64,000 nt of DNA from Gerris lacustris (GCA_951217055.1 OX578281.1:29947101-30011100), one strand, 5' to 3'; counted from the stretch's first letter, positions 1-11,551 are shown. The notes: generated from the sequence alone by a model not told the origin. Program-made: numbers and translations.

Positions 1-940
1 CGATACAATCCCCCTACGCTTAAAGAAAATGGCCGACTGCATTTAACTAACTTCGCTTTCTTTTTCGTTTTATTTTTAATCTTTGAAAAACTTCACTCGG
101 GGTCTTTATTTAGAACAAGAGCATCAATGTTAAAATTAAGAGAGAAAAAAAAAAAAAAAAAAAAAAAATCGGTTCAATACAAATCGCACTAAACTTTATA
201 ATAGTCGTGAACATAAATTAATTAGTTAAATCAGATTTATTTTTATTAATATCTCGGAAACTAGATTCATCTCGGGAAAACTACATATATTGTTAGATTA
301 ATATTTAAATTGACTGCATTTAAGAATTTCATTCGTCCGCACAGACAGATGGCAAATCATAGAAAGGCAATTTGACTCAAAACGTGTAAATCCATCAAAA
401 ATTTAAAATCGAATTTTCCGCCATCACAAATATTTGATATATTCTAGGCATATAGGAAAGTATTAATAGTAAATTTCAAATATAAGACTATTACGACTAC
501 TTTTTTAATCACTATTTGTAATATAATGATGACCGACAGCCATTAGTTTACGATTTTATAGAATTTTTGTTGAGTAAAAAGTTGTCACAACGTTGACACG
601 ACTATCAAAATTCGTTATTAGAATTTAAAAACATAATTCAATCAATCTAGTTTTTTTTTACTTGATTATTTTAAATGCAAATCAGCAATTTGCTAAGGTG
701 CCTCTACAAGCCGGTTTTCAAAGGGTGTGCGCTTACACGGAAAATAATCTAAAAATTAAGATAACATTTTTTTAAATTATTATTTTATAATTATATAAAT
801 GTATATTTTCATTATTTAACTTTAAATATTTTATTTTATTTAGTATTATCTATATGAGATGAATCGGATGTCGTAACCATTTGGATTGGTGACCAAAAAT
901 CTTGGTTTCTTTCTAGGACCGGGCCCCTTCGATCGTTGTG
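1..940. other. AT-rich stretch, no gene seen
   Basis: No reading frame of interest or recognised repeat. A 24-bp poly-A run lies at 145-168 after a GAGAG run; it could be the 3' tail of a plus-strand SINE or LINE copy, but the sequence before it is not recognised. Confidence 0.5.
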
Positions 941-1184
941 CCCCGTCATCTTCATTTAAATGGGGAGCTGCTTATATGCTTAGTGGCGACTAACTGGTTT
1001 TGAATGCCAATTATAAGGTTTGTACAGCTGATGGAGCGACACAATAACCCCAATACATTAAATTTACAGTGGTATAAGCCCTTTGGCAGGTCCCAAGAAC
1101 TGGCTAACCTTCTCAGACTCACGCAGCGGCGCAAGACATGTTCTTTGCAGATAGACTTATAAAAACGCTATATACTTGTAGAAA

Positions 1185-1715
1185 TTAAGGAAAATGAAAA
1201 AAGGGGAAACGCGTTGTACTCCTCTGGGTACCTGGACATGAGGATATAAAGACAAATGAGGAAGCTCACAGGGAGGTTAGAGCGGCAGCAACATCTCAAG
1301 CCCCAAGTAACCCTTATCCAGATAGAAGATCAGTTTCTCGAACTCAAAAAATGCATTAACCAACTGTGGGAGTCACCATGGAAGAGACAGAATACTGGCC
1401 TTGCAAAGAATTTCCTGGTCTTGACCTTATCATGACACCCGAAGAGTTCGGTCGACCCGACAAAATAATGCTTCTCCGAGTAACTTTGGTTCACACCAGA
1501 TTAACCCACAGCCATCTCTTGCTATAGGGAGTTTGCGGCCAGGATGCCATAGGTGTGAGCTCCCAGTATCCATTCATCACTTCAGTGTAGAATGTGAGGG
1601 ACTGGTTCACTAGACAAGAAGATAAGGCTAGCAGTAATTATAGCCTCTAAAGAAGGCATGATAAAGATAAGGGACTTCCTAAAGAACTCAGGAATAGCGA
1701 AGGACATGTGAACTC
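1185..1715 (+). pseudogene. Degenerate I-clade-type LINE, RNase H and C-terminal region
   Basis: Broken coding remnant of the 3' end of a non-LTR retrotransposon polyprotein. Read across at least three frames, the plus strand gives the RNase H signature WVPGHEDIKTNEEAHRE near 1224-1275, then a frame resembling the usual post-RNase H segment (LRVTLVHTRLTHSHLLL near 1470-1525), then a CHRC-type zinc-knuckle remnant near 1540-1600 and a terminal IASKEGMIKIRDFLKNSG stretch before a stop near 1707. RNase H followed by a C-x2-C..H..C tail is typical of the I superfamily of LINEs. Frameshifts and stops show it is dead. The 5' boundary is unclear and no poly-A tail or target duplication was found. 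Confidence 0.75.
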
Positions 1716-1994
1716 TAAAGCCTAGAATATAGGATATCAGAAAGTTAAGTTTCTTCAGCCCCCCCCCCCTCCCCGGGCAAAATGTTATAACCCGAGAGGA
1801 GCGGCCATGTCCACCAATTATGGTGGACAATATGATATTCATGATCCTGAGTACAAAATTAGTCAGTAGAACAAAAATCATGTTGATGTTAGTTTTCCAC
1901 TAGATAGTCATTCAAATATTAGCCAAATCAAAGTGTTGGATAACTAACATCAACTTGATATCTTCTCTTTCTGATGCGAGCATACACTTATTAA
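1716..1994. other. Spacer with C-tract and small hairpin
   Basis: Contains a C-run near 1759-1769 and a 7-bp-stem hairpin at 1809-1828 (GTCCACC, loop AATTAT, GGTGGAC). The long minus-strand frame through here overlaps the LINE remnant and looks like chance. Confidence 0.35.
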
Positions 1995-2265
1995 CACATA
2001 TCTTTAAAAGTATTCATCCGATTTTTATTAAATTTGGATAGTGTCTCGAAAGTAGCCATCAGCTTAATTGAGTGTCAACCACATGCGCACATTAAATATT
2101 CATAAGTCGAGGAACTTTTATTCATGTAAATAAACCTAACGATTTTGACTGATTTAAAATAGAAGGTGGGAAAAAATCAAAAAGTATACAATAAGAGTTT
2201 GTAAAAGAATAACATCATTTGAATACGTTAGTAGAACGAGAGGAAGCGATGTAATTAACTGACAA
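1995..2265 (+). repeat. Family B repeat, 3' half only
   Basis: Matches the distal half of the abundant family B repeat (compare 52680-52965 and 33480-33310): the phrase TATCTTTAAAAGTATTCATC, the GAAATTTGGAT-like phrase, CGAAAGTAGCC, CATGCGCAC and the closing ATAACATCA...GAGGAAGC region. The 5' hairpin half is missing. Confidence 0.7.
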
Positions 2266-3265
2266 TTTTTTTTAAATAACAATACAAATAATATATAAAG
2301 CTTCTATTTGTGTTCCTCAGGAGTAATTATATCTTAGTTGGCCTCTCTATATCAGAGTCTATATTACGGTCTAGTCTAATCTATACTACGGAGTCCAACA
2401 GAAGAAAAAATTAGTTTTGGAACGGCAAGTACTTTCTGGTTAAGGGGAGGGAGTTGGATATGCGACTGTTGCACTCGCAATGGTTAGCAATTTTAGTTAA
2501 AAGCACCGATATAATAAAAATTTCGTTTCTAAAAATCGGGCATTTATGTCTAACCTAGCCTTTAAACTATTAAATCGACAAGGCCACCAAACTTACAAAA
2601 TTGCACAAATAAAACAACAGATAATGGATTAATTTAAGTAAAGAATAACCTTTCCTGCTAATAGGTAAGAATTACAAACATTTAAGTATTAGAATGGAGC
2701 TACGTTCTTAATTTTCATTTTTTCTTATAATGCTGATATTGAATTAGGAAATTATTCTATAATTATATCATAAAGAAAGCAACTAAGCCCTTAATTCTAC
2801 CTTATATTTATTTAGGCGAACAAAAAAAGAATACAGTTTATTTACAATTCGATGAAAATGACTATGATAAATAAAGTTATATATTTTAAAAACGTTGAGT
2901 TACGATTCAACTATTTATCGGTTTTTTTGTAAGTACAGATCAATTATCTAAATTATTTTGAACACAAGAATTGGTGTTCGAAAGGCAAATTTAAGGAGAA
3001 AAAAAAAATGTAAGCAGGTTAGCACAAAATTGTTTAGGTAATGTGTGGCTATGTTGAATTGAGCGTGCAAAACTTTGAAATATACAAATAAAAGACAAAA
3101 GAAAAGTTCAGACTTTAATAGACAGCTCAGGAAATAATCAGAATATCTTCTAAATCGGAAGAATATGAACCCACATTTGAATTGGTTAAATTATAAGACT
3201 AAACATCAAACCAATTGGAATTTGATGAAGAGGACATTTATAATTGTAAAAATGATAGCAGTTTT
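2266..3265. other. AT-rich stretch, no gene seen
   Basis: No recognisable coding sequence, RNA gene or repeat family apart from scattered A/T homopolymers. Confidence 0.45.
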
Positions 3266-3620
3266 TAGGGTTTCGTAGATCATCCTCGAAACCCTTATGC
3301 CGAGGATGATGTGTCTGTCTGTCCGTCGTACTTAGGTTCATATCCCCGAACCGCTAGAGATGTGAAATATGAAATACTGGCGCAAATTTTTGACCCACAC
3401 ATAGGAAAAATATTGAAAAGTTAAAAATTTAGCATTACGCATTTACAGCGTAATGCGCAAAAATGTGCAAAGGTCAATTTTTTTTTTTAATTTTCGAGAT
3501 GGGTATCAAATGAAAGCTACTAAAAAGTAGGACATTTTATATTTTTATTTTTATACTTCCTAGTATAGCTGTCGGGAGACATTTTCCCAGTGATAACTCA
3601 AATTTCGACCTACAGTCTCT
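3266..3620 (+). repeat. Family A repeat
   Basis: Starts with a hairpin (GGGTTTCG ... CGAAACCC, near 3269-3296), then TCTGTCTGTCCGTCGTACTT, a middle region, and the phrase GGGTATCAAATGAAAGCTAC near 3501. Related copies lie at 6311-7275 (minus, rearranged) and 37470-37760 (plus). No coding capacity. The class of element is not known to me. Confidence 0.7.
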
Positions 3621-4600
3621 TTTTTGTGACCTGTTTGTAAGTGTCGAATGCTTCTTAAATTATTGTTCATGGCTCCAACTGATTATCAGTAAAGGTGTAA
3701 ATGGATCGAGCTATCCATTCTGTAATAACTTCGTCTTAAAAAAAACATCATAAATACAAATGACAATAAATAATTAAAACGCTGATTATCAATTGGAATT
3801 TTAATTTTCTGATTCAGATCAGAGAAAACTAAGAGTGACATAAATAAGTACTTTTTTCTACTTATATAAGTAGGGACTCACTTATTTCCAAGCTATCTTA
3901 TTTGATTAGTTCTGACGATATCTTTGATGAATATAATATTGTCTTCTGGTTATCTTGGGTTGGGTTTAGTTTCTTATTCAGTCTCCCCTTGAATTTCCTT
4001 CAACCTTCCTAAGATATCTCATTTCCGTGGCTTGTAAATACGAGTTATTGCTTTCTGCGAGACACCGGCTTTCAGACACTATACTTAGATGAAAACTGAA
4101 ATGCAGACTTAGTAGTTTAACAAGAGTATAAAATCAGATTTTTCAGATATTGTGGAGAACTTACTTAAGGCAACTATAGATCAAAGAATGTATCTGTTTG
4201 TTTCCAAGAAAACCAGAAATTTTAAACTTAATCAGACTTGTGTTTTGTAGAATTATTCTAATGAATAAAATTATTATTTATTGGATTGTCTTTTTCTTTA
4301 GATCTTTAGGGATGAAATAATTTCAAGATAAAAAGAACTTTTTATATACTAGGTTTTTAAATTTTCTGTTGAATCGTATGTAATGTTGATAATATAATTG
4401 TTTTTGTTATATAATGTATATAATGTTAGTGAAAAAAAAAATAGTTCCGAATGTATTTACTTTACATAAATGACAACCATTTAAAGAGCTAATCTTAAAC
4501 CTATAAAAGGACAAATCTTTGTACAACGGATCTCACAACACCAAATCTAAACCGATATATTTGAAATAATAAAAATAATATAATAGATAAATAATATAAT
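3621..4600. other. AT-rich stretch, no gene seen
   Basis: No named feature. Contains ordinary A/T-rich sequence and an (A)9 run. Confidence 0.4.
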
Positions 4601-4604
4601 CGAT

Positions 4605-5112
4605 ATTTCCTCGTGTTCTGAGCTATGCTAAAAGTTTCAAATGTCTAGCTATTCGGGAAGTTAGTTAGAAATCGATTGCCAGATTTGTACCCGACAAACA
4701 AACAAACAAGAAAGCAAGCTAATAGAAACGTAGTAATAATATAATCGATTAATAATATAATCGATATTTCCTGTTTTGCTGTCATTCAATGTTTATCTTA
4801 CACAAATTTGAGACCCGTCAAAATGCGAAGATTGCGTAAATATGGGACATGGCAAAACAAATAAAATAACTTGCGGATTTTTTCCGAACTAACTTTCCGT
4901 ACAGCAAAATTTGCTGAAAACCAATTAAATTCTGCTGAAAGATGGCTAAAAGTATTAAAATAATGCATTGTCATCGTGTTCTGAGCTATGCTAAAAGTTT
5001 CAAATGTCTAGCTATTCGGGAAGTTAGTTAGAAATCGATTGCCAGATTTGTACCGGACAAACAAACAAACAAACAAACAAGAAAGCAAGCTAATAAAAAC
5101 GTAGTAAAATGT
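4605..5112 (+). repeat. Family D repeat with an internal 130-bp direct duplication
   Basis: A block of about 130 bp beginning GTGTTCTGAGCTATGCTAAA and ending in GACAAACAAACAAAC...GAAAGCAAGCTAATA occurs twice, at about 4612-4736 and 4976-5105, almost identical except for one extra pair of AAAC units in the second. The region 4795-5112 also matches 59362-59670 in reverse complement, so the full unit is about 310 bp. The first copy is a partial duplicate of the 3' third. Confidence 0.75.
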
Positions 5113-5520
5113 GTAAAAAAAACAAAAAAAAAAACAACAAACCGTATTTTCTTTAAATTCATAATTCGACTATATGTCGCCAATACCAGGACATCTTCAG
5201 GCCTTGAATTGATTATCCAGATTTACATTATTGGTAATTATAGTTGAACATTTTCATTTGAAGGAAAATCTTAATCATTATTGGATATTATTTTCATTCT
5301 ATTGTCAACTCGTTAACAATAGAATGAAAATGATGTTTGTGACAATTACTCCAATATTGTGATTAAGATTTTCCTTCAAATGAAAATGTTTAATTATAAA
5401 TTATAATTACCAATAATTTCTATCTGGATAATCAAGTCAAGGCCTGAAGATGCCCAGGTATGGGCGAAATTTAGTCGAATTATGAATTAAAAGATAGTTT
5501 TTTTGTTTCTTTATTACAAA
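5112..5520. repeat. Long imperfect inverted repeat (foldback element)
   Basis: Two arms of about 155-200 bp fold around the loop at 5306-5315. The inner stem is perfect (16 bp, ATTTTCATTCTATTGT against its complement); outer pairing is imperfect with small indels and continues through A-rich/T-rich flanks. Each arm holds a CTGAAGA...GTCGAATTATGAAT motif set. It abuts family D directly. No coding sequence. Confidence 0.8.
5444..5476 (+). ncRNA. Hammerhead-ribozyme-like core (candidate)
   Basis: Seen: CTGAAGA (5444-5450), U, then a 4-bp hairpin GCCC/GGGC with a 6-nt loop, then GAAA (5466-5469), then UUUA and GUC (5474-5476). This order is the catalytic core order of hammerhead ribozymes with a very short stem III, the form reported for Penelope-like retroelements. 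Against it: an extra U sits between CTGAAGA and stem II, and I do not see a convincing stem I between the sequences flanking the core. The other arm (minus, near 5170-5205) has GACA in place of GAAA, so it is degenerate. Confidence 0.25.
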
Positions 5521-5634
5521 TTTTTCATCACAAAAGATCTATGAAAAAGAAAATCTAATAAAAACATAAGAATTAAAGATAATAGACAAAAATTATTTAT
5601 TTTTAAAAAATAACAAAATTAGGCTGCGAAGTAA

Positions 5635-5760
5635 GTAATGCGATGGGACGCAAGGAAGCAATCTGCCACTCAAATTGGTAAAATATTTCTTTGGCTAATT
5701 CATATTGAACGTGCCAGAGAAATTTCCTAAAACGTGGTTAAAGGGGGTGATAGGTGGCAC
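5635..5760 (+). repeat. Possible family B 3' scrap
   Basis: GCGATGGGACG...GCCACTCAAATTGG resembles the family B end phrase (GCGA..GATG/GCTAT..GCCACACTAATTG, compare 52905-52940 and 58405-58435). Weak, short match. Confidence 0.3.
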
Positions 5761-5829
5761 TAAATCTCGGCCAGTTTTTTATATATGTAAAAATTGTGTT
5801 GATTTTTTAAATGAATAGACGAATAAATT

Positions 5830-6200
5830 AAGCATATTTAATGTGTCCAATCGGTTAAAATTAATATGGGACCAAGATATAGATTTTAATAAAAATATGT
5901 TTCTACACATGTTGCAGAAAAACCAATAACCACCGAATTTGTAACATAATATGCGGCCAACAATGGGATACTTTTGACTTCAAACCTAAATTTCATTAAA
6001 ATAGAACTAGTTTTTAAAATATGTTAGGTACGCAAAAACGACAGGAAGACCAATAATCATGTGGTCAAATATGCTCTCAGATGTTTAAAAGGATTTCTGT
6101 ATTGGAATTTTTAAATTCGATGACAAAAAAATGTCGTCCTTTACGATCGATCACAATGCTTAGCGTTACCTTCAGTAAGCCCTGTAACAAAACATAATTT
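5830..6200 (-). repeat. Family B repeat, minus orientation
   Basis: Read on the minus strand it has the family order: the GTAACGCTAAGCATTGTGATC head near 6150-6175, AAAAATTCCAATACAGAAATCC near 6100, GGTCTTCCTGTCG, then AACTAGTTCTATTTTAATGA near 6000. Diverged from the copies at 32-34 kb. Confidence 0.65.
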
Positions 6201-6310
6201 TTAAAAAAATCACAGGGAAGTACTTGCTCCAAGTAATTTTTCGTGTTTCGTAGATTAAGCATACCCGTTACGTAATTATGATTTTTCTCTTCGACCTCCA
6301 AACCTGGAGT

Positions 6311-7275
6311 TTGTCCGCAAAAATGTGAAAAGCGCCCAATTTTTTTTTTTTTTAAAGTTTGATTGGGGTATCAAATGAAAGCTGCTGAAAATTAGGATAC
6401 AAATATATATATATATGCTTTTTTAAATTTTACATTATTTATTGGTTTTTAAGTCAAAATATACCCAAAAATGTTCCCCCCATGGGGTATCAAATGAAAG
6501 CTGCTGAAGATTAGGATTCCTGGTTCGATACCCCGGGGGTCTCAATGTTCTTTATTGGTTCTAACGACAAAATAAATTAAAATTTTTCTGGAAATTTTCA
6601 TCGCCCCACCATATAAGGTACAACCATGAATTATTTCAAAATTTTAGGACCAGCGGTTGGGGGGGGGGGGGGGCATTTTTGGGTATATTTTGACTTAAAG
6701 ACCAATAAATAATGTAAAATTTAAAAAAGCATATATATATATTTGTATCCTAATCTTCAGTAGCTTTCATATGATACCCCAATCAAACTTTAAAAAAAAA
6801 AAATTGGGCGCTTTTCACATTTTTGCGGACAAATTTGTCAATTTTTAAAAATTGGGGATGCACTCCCGGAATTTTCATCGCCCCCAAATAATGTATTGGC
6901 ATGAATTATTTCTAAATTTTAAGACCAGCCGTTATATAGGGGTTAGGAGGGAGGGGGGATTTTTTTTTTGGTAAGTTTTTCTTATTTAACCAATAAGCAA
7001 TGCAAACTTTTAAAAAAGCATATATATATTTGTAATTTACTATTTAGCAGCTTTCATTTGATACCCCACTCGAAAATTAAAAAATGTGAATTTTTGAGTT
7101 TACCACATTTTTATCAATTGCGCATGCGCATATTTAATTTTTAACTTCTGTATATTTTTCCAGTTGTTGGGTCAAAAAGTTGCACCAGTGTTTCGAATTT
7201 CAGCACTTTAGCTTATACGGTTCGGGCCCTGTGAACCAAAGAACGACGGACTTAACCCTAAAAAAAACACTTTTT
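6311..7275 (-). repeat. Family A repeat, rearranged into a large inverted repeat
   Basis: Arms 6311-6480 and 6660-6832 are near-perfect reverse complements of about 170 bp (outer ends TTGTCCGC / GCGGACAA), separated by a 180-bp spacer that itself has family A phrases. A further minus-oriented family A segment continues from about 6841 to 7275, ending with the phrase that corresponds to the 5' part (GAACGACGGAC near 7240). A G-run of 14-15 bp (about 6659-6673) marks the inner edge of the right arm. Confidence 0.75.
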
Positions 7276-8237
7276 ATTGATTATTTTTTTAATTACTTCG
7301 TGAATAATACTCCGATTTACACGAAAATTTTCTTTAAGAGGGTAATAAAACATATTTTCTTACTTAATGTAATATTATCCACATTATATATTGTGAAATA
7401 CGAGTAAATTCATATAATATTTGCGTGATTTGTAAAATGTTAACACGTCAAAAGTCTATTTTAACAATAATTTTATCTGATTCTAGGATTGTACGGTGCA
7501 TGAGAAATGCCATTAGTTTACCATGCATTATGGAAATATTGGTTTCATACATTCAATACTATGCTCTTGTCTTATTTCATCTATTAACTGTAAGACTGTA
7601 AGCATTCAAATGATTATTACTTAGCACGTTTTTGATTCTTAATTTAAAATAATAATAAAATCTTCGAAATCAATTAGTAGGGTCGACATATATATTTATA
7701 TAATATCAATTCTATACACAACACATTACTAATTTAATTGTTTTATATTGTTTCTACAGTTTCAGGAGCACTATCGCGTTCCTGATTCAGGTTTTTTCTA
7801 CATATATGTAGAATACATTTGGATAATATTATTTTCGTATGAAATGTCATTTCTTATTTCTGTGCTAATTGGGTAAAAGGCGTTAAGTACAAAAACTTAG
7901 TTTTGAGTAATATTGAATTGAAAGTTTAGCATTTTATGTAAAATAGACTTATTCAAATAACTTGGCATTTCACATGATATTACTGTCTGTTAGATATTTA
8001 ACTTTTAATTTTAAATATTTCCAAGAATAAGTTTAATAAATATGATTTATTAATTAAATTTCAAATTTAAACTTTAGGTCCTAAGTAAAATTGTACTTAA
8101 CCCATTTTGCACTAATAAATGTTGGTGCTAATATCACTTAACCCATTTTACACTTTTGATTCTAAGCAGATCTATTGCAATTCTACGTGTTTTCAGCAGC
8201 TAATAAAGCAAGTAAAGTTTTGCGCCCCATAAAATTA
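7276..8237. other. AT-rich stretch, no gene seen
   Basis: No recognised element. A short imperfect repeat of TTAACCCATTTTRCACT occurs twice near 8098-8150. Confidence 0.4.
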
Positions 8238-9775
8238 AAAACAAATGGAAGACAACAATGCAATTGACGCTCACTCTAACACTGATCCACCAACAAAAGC
8301 AGAAATAAGAAAGGCTGCAAAAGAACTAAAAAATGGAAAAGCACCTGGGGCCGACAATATTAGACCAGATATATTGAAATCAAACCCAGATACAACTGCA
8401 GATATATGTACTATAAGATCTGTTAAAAATGATATGGGAAGAAGAAACACTACCGAAAGACTGGAAGAAAGAGTTGTTGATAAAATTACCTAAGAAAAGG
8501 GACCAATCACTTTGCACTAGTTGGAGAGGCATTACCTTACTATCAGTGCCAAGCAAAATACTTTTTAGAATTATACTTAATAGGATATAGGAGGTGGTAG
8601 ACAATAAACTGAAAAAGGAAACAAGCTGGATTTAGAAAGGATCGATCATGCGTGTTGACATGATCAACACTTTGAGGATTATCGTCGAGCAAAGTTCAGA
8701 GTTCCAGACACCCCTTTACCCATCTTTTGAAGATTTTGAAAAGGCATTTGACTCCCTAAACAGAGAAGCAATGTGGAAAGCTCTAATGAACTTTAGCTTA
8801 ACACCAAAAATAGTCAATATCATTAAACTGACCTACAAAGACTACAAATGCCAAGTCATCTATGAGGGTAAATTGACAAGCCCATTTAAAGTCAAAACAG
8901 GGGTGAAACAAGGGTGTATGATATCGCCCATCATATTCCTAATGGTGCTATATGGAGTTATGCGGAAAATCATAGGACACTTCGAGGAATACAATGGAGG
9001 CTGGCCGAAAGACTCGAAGACATAGACTTCGCAGACGACCTCTATCTCATGTCACACAAACTGTCAGATATGACAGGAAAACTAGAAGAACTTAGCACGG
9101 AGGGAAGACAGGTAGAGTTAAAGATAAACGTGGAGAAAACCAAGACCTGGTGGTCGACGGCAGAGCCATTGAACATGTGGAACAGTTCCAATATCTCGGC
9201 AGCTTGATCTCCAAGACTGGTGGAACGGATGAAGACGTACAGGAGAGAATCAAGAAATTAAAAGGAGTTTTTGCACAAGTTAGGCCAATTGGAAATCCCA
9301 GTCGCTCAGAAGGACCAAGCTAAGGATTTTTGAAAGCAATGTAAAATCAGTTCTGCTGTGCGAATGCCAAACATGGAAATCAACAAAAGCAGTTACAAAT
9401 AGGCTATAAATCTTTATCAACAACTGCCTAAGAAGAATCTTAAATGTACACTGGCCAGAGAAGATAAAAAAATGTAGAACTCTGGAGGAAGTGTGGAATT
9501 CCAGTAGGGGAAACAATACAAGGACACACCCTAAGTAGGACTAAAAACAACGTCAGTCGGCAGGCCCTGAAATCGAACCCACAGGGTAAAATAATACTTG
9601 GCAAACCCAGAACAACCTGGAAGACTGTGGAAAAATAAATAAGAGATGAAGGCAAAACCTGGGGAGAGCTGAAAAACATGGCCCAAAATCGAGTCAGATG
9701 GAAATCCTTTGTTTCAGCCCTACATAATATTTTCTGGGTTGTTACAGAGATTAACTTTAAAAACAAAACAATCAA
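8238..9775 (+). pseudogene. Non-LTR retrotransposon reverse transcriptase, frameshifted remnant
   Basis: Continuous similarity to the palm and C-terminal part of a LINE ORF2, spread over several frames. In order: KNGKAPGADNIRPDILK near 8325-8380; the WRGITLLSVPSKILFRIILN block near 8520-8585; the AFDSLNREAMWKAL block (8745-8790); VKTGVKQGCMISPIIFLM near 8890-8945; the catalytic FADD at about 9028-9039 in DIDFADDLYLMSHK; then the YLGSLISKTGGTDEDVQERI type thumb near 9190-9255 and a CLRRILNVHWPEKI block near 9422-9465. At least four frame changes and several stops. Known family role: copies LINE RNA into DNA at the target site. Clade not assigned; the thumb-and-tail style suits CR1- or RTE-like LINEs of invertebrates. 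It can no longer make an enzyme. Confidence 0.88.
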
Positions 9776-10400
9776 TTGAAAAACTTTTTTTTAAGCTTCA
9801 AGAAAAGGTAAGCACAACAGAGCGTAACAGAGCGAGTAATAAAAATAAAAGTATTAATTAAAGTAAAATGGAAAACAGGTGTCAACAACCTTAGGCTTTT
9901 TGATACATAGCTTTAGTTTATTTATTTTAAATTAGTTTATTTTTATCACAGTTTCCACGAACTGCTCACGTGTTTTTAATACCAACTGTGAAAAAGGAGT
10001 CATCTCGGTGAACTTTAGTGGAAATTGAGCTATATGTAGCACTTGACTTTTTATCCACAAAAAAATTTTAGTGAAAAAGGAGTCATTTAGACATCACTCC
10101 CTACACAAATGCAAAGTGAGTTTTGTCAATCTTGCCCATAATACACAGTTGCATAACTCTTCATAGTGAGGAGATACTACATAACCTCATATACACAAAT
10201 GAATGGGGAAAAAAATCTAGTTTCTGACGATGCAGTTAACCCAATTTCCCCAAAATTGGACTTGACACCTTTAGCACAGATTTGTTTCTGCGGTTCTCAA
10301 ATGGAATATGTAGTAAGTACTCAATGGTCAATTATATCTAATAGAACCATAGAGATAAAAATCGGTCCGATAAATCAAACAAAACTTTCTTGGATAGATA
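9776..10400. other. Spacer, no gene seen
   Basis: The LINE copy fades into AT-rich sequence near 9775. A 117-codon plus-strand frame at 10166-10519 has no recognisable domain and its end overlaps the minus-strand LINE remnant, so I treat it as chance. Confidence 0.35.
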
Positions 10401-10404
10401 TAGA

Positions 10405-10830
10405 TCTATCTATCTATTTATCCCTGGCGCTACAGATCTCGAAGAGCCTGGGCCTACAAAACACTCTGTCTCCAGAGGTCTCCGTCCTGGACCAACGTCA
10501 TCCACCTTCGGATTCTTAAAAGTCTGACGTCGTCCTCCACCAGGTCTTGGGCGTCCTCTTAAGCGTTCCCCCCCCCCAGGATTTTCTTTATTTACTTTTT
10601 TCACCACTCTTTCTTTTGGCATCCTTTCTACGAGGCCAATCTTTAACGAACTTCACTGACCAAATCTTGTCTACCATACATCTCATATATTTCGGCATTG
10701 CTCCGTCTTCTCCATCGATCCTCTTCACACACGCGACCATAAATACGGTGCAAAATCTTTCATTCCTAGCGGCGCAACAATTCCTTATCTCTACTGGTCA
10801 ATGTCCATGTCTCCGACCCGGATATACATA
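10405..10830 (-). pseudogene. LINE ORF2 C-terminal remnant, minus strand
   Basis: Read on the minus strand from 10830 down: YGSETWTLTSRDKELLRR, then an ERKILHRIYGRVCEED block, then RRRSNAEIYEMYGRQDLVSE, a MPKERVVKKV block at about 10620, and RGRPRTWWEDDVRLLRIRRW near 10560-10500. This is the usual tail of invertebrate LINE ORF2 (the RGRPR-x-W motif near the C-terminus). Stops and frame changes break it. A G/C homopolymer (10567-10576) interrupts it. It may belong to the same general class as the 8.2-9.8 kb copy but lies on the other strand, so it is a separate insertion. Confidence 0.8.
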
Positions 10831-10874
10831 TTGATGCAATATTTAAATTCCATAATATATCTAATTTATTTATC

Positions 10875-10925
10875 GATTCTGAGCTTACCGAAGGTAACGA
10901 AAGCTGATGTGATTTTAATTTGTTA
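10875..10925 (+). repeat. Family B 5' hairpin, isolated fragment
   Basis: GAGCTTACCGAAGGTAACGA followed by AAGCTGATGTGAT, the first 40-50 bp of family B (compare 32655-32690). Nothing of the rest follows. Confidence 0.6.
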
Positions 10926-11551
10926 GCTCCTAAATATTGTTAAATTTTACACCCAACGATTGATCGATGCTCCTTCAGAATGTGGGGGGTAAAATGTTTC
11001 ACCCGATCTAAGAAAGATTATACTAGATTACCTGACAGTAGCCATCAAGTATGTATACTTTTTTATAACATTCTAATTAGTAATTGATTTCGACTGTTGA
11101 GAAGAATTTTTAAATGTTACCTTCCCATGACGAGCAGAGGGTTTCTCTTTCTCAAGTTTTCCAATGGCTGATTGGAAATCCCTTTCATAAAAGTTGTTAC
11201 CATCACTACACGGTAAGGGTTTTAGTACAATTGATTCCGGAGTTATCGTCATCACTAATTTCGCATAAAAATGGTTGCCATCTTGAATCCAGATGGCGGA
11301 CGGTTATAATATTGATTTTTCTAGTATCTCACAACTAAGAGAAACCTATCTACCAAATTTCATTATCAAAGAGCCAATGGATCCTAAGATATTATCAATC
11401 AGCCAGTGATATTTGGGCTTTTTGTATAAAGATTTGTATGGAACTTATGACTAACACTAACCAACTTTGAATATAAATTTGACTACTTTGTATAATACCT
11501 CTGATTGAATTATAAAAATGAATTACCTTTACATTATTTTGTTTGTTTCAG

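Noticed and set aside
1582..1881. 99-codon hydrophobic minus-strand protein
   Set aside because: Lies antisense to the LINE RNase H tail and has no domain features; probably chance.
5444..5476. Calling the hammerhead core functional
   Set aside because: Stem I was not found by eye and one extra base precedes stem II; kept only as a low-confidence candidate.
6515..6535. Pol III B box GGTTCGATACC in the family A spacer
   Set aside because: No A-box at a usable distance and it lies within a family A spacer without SINE structure.
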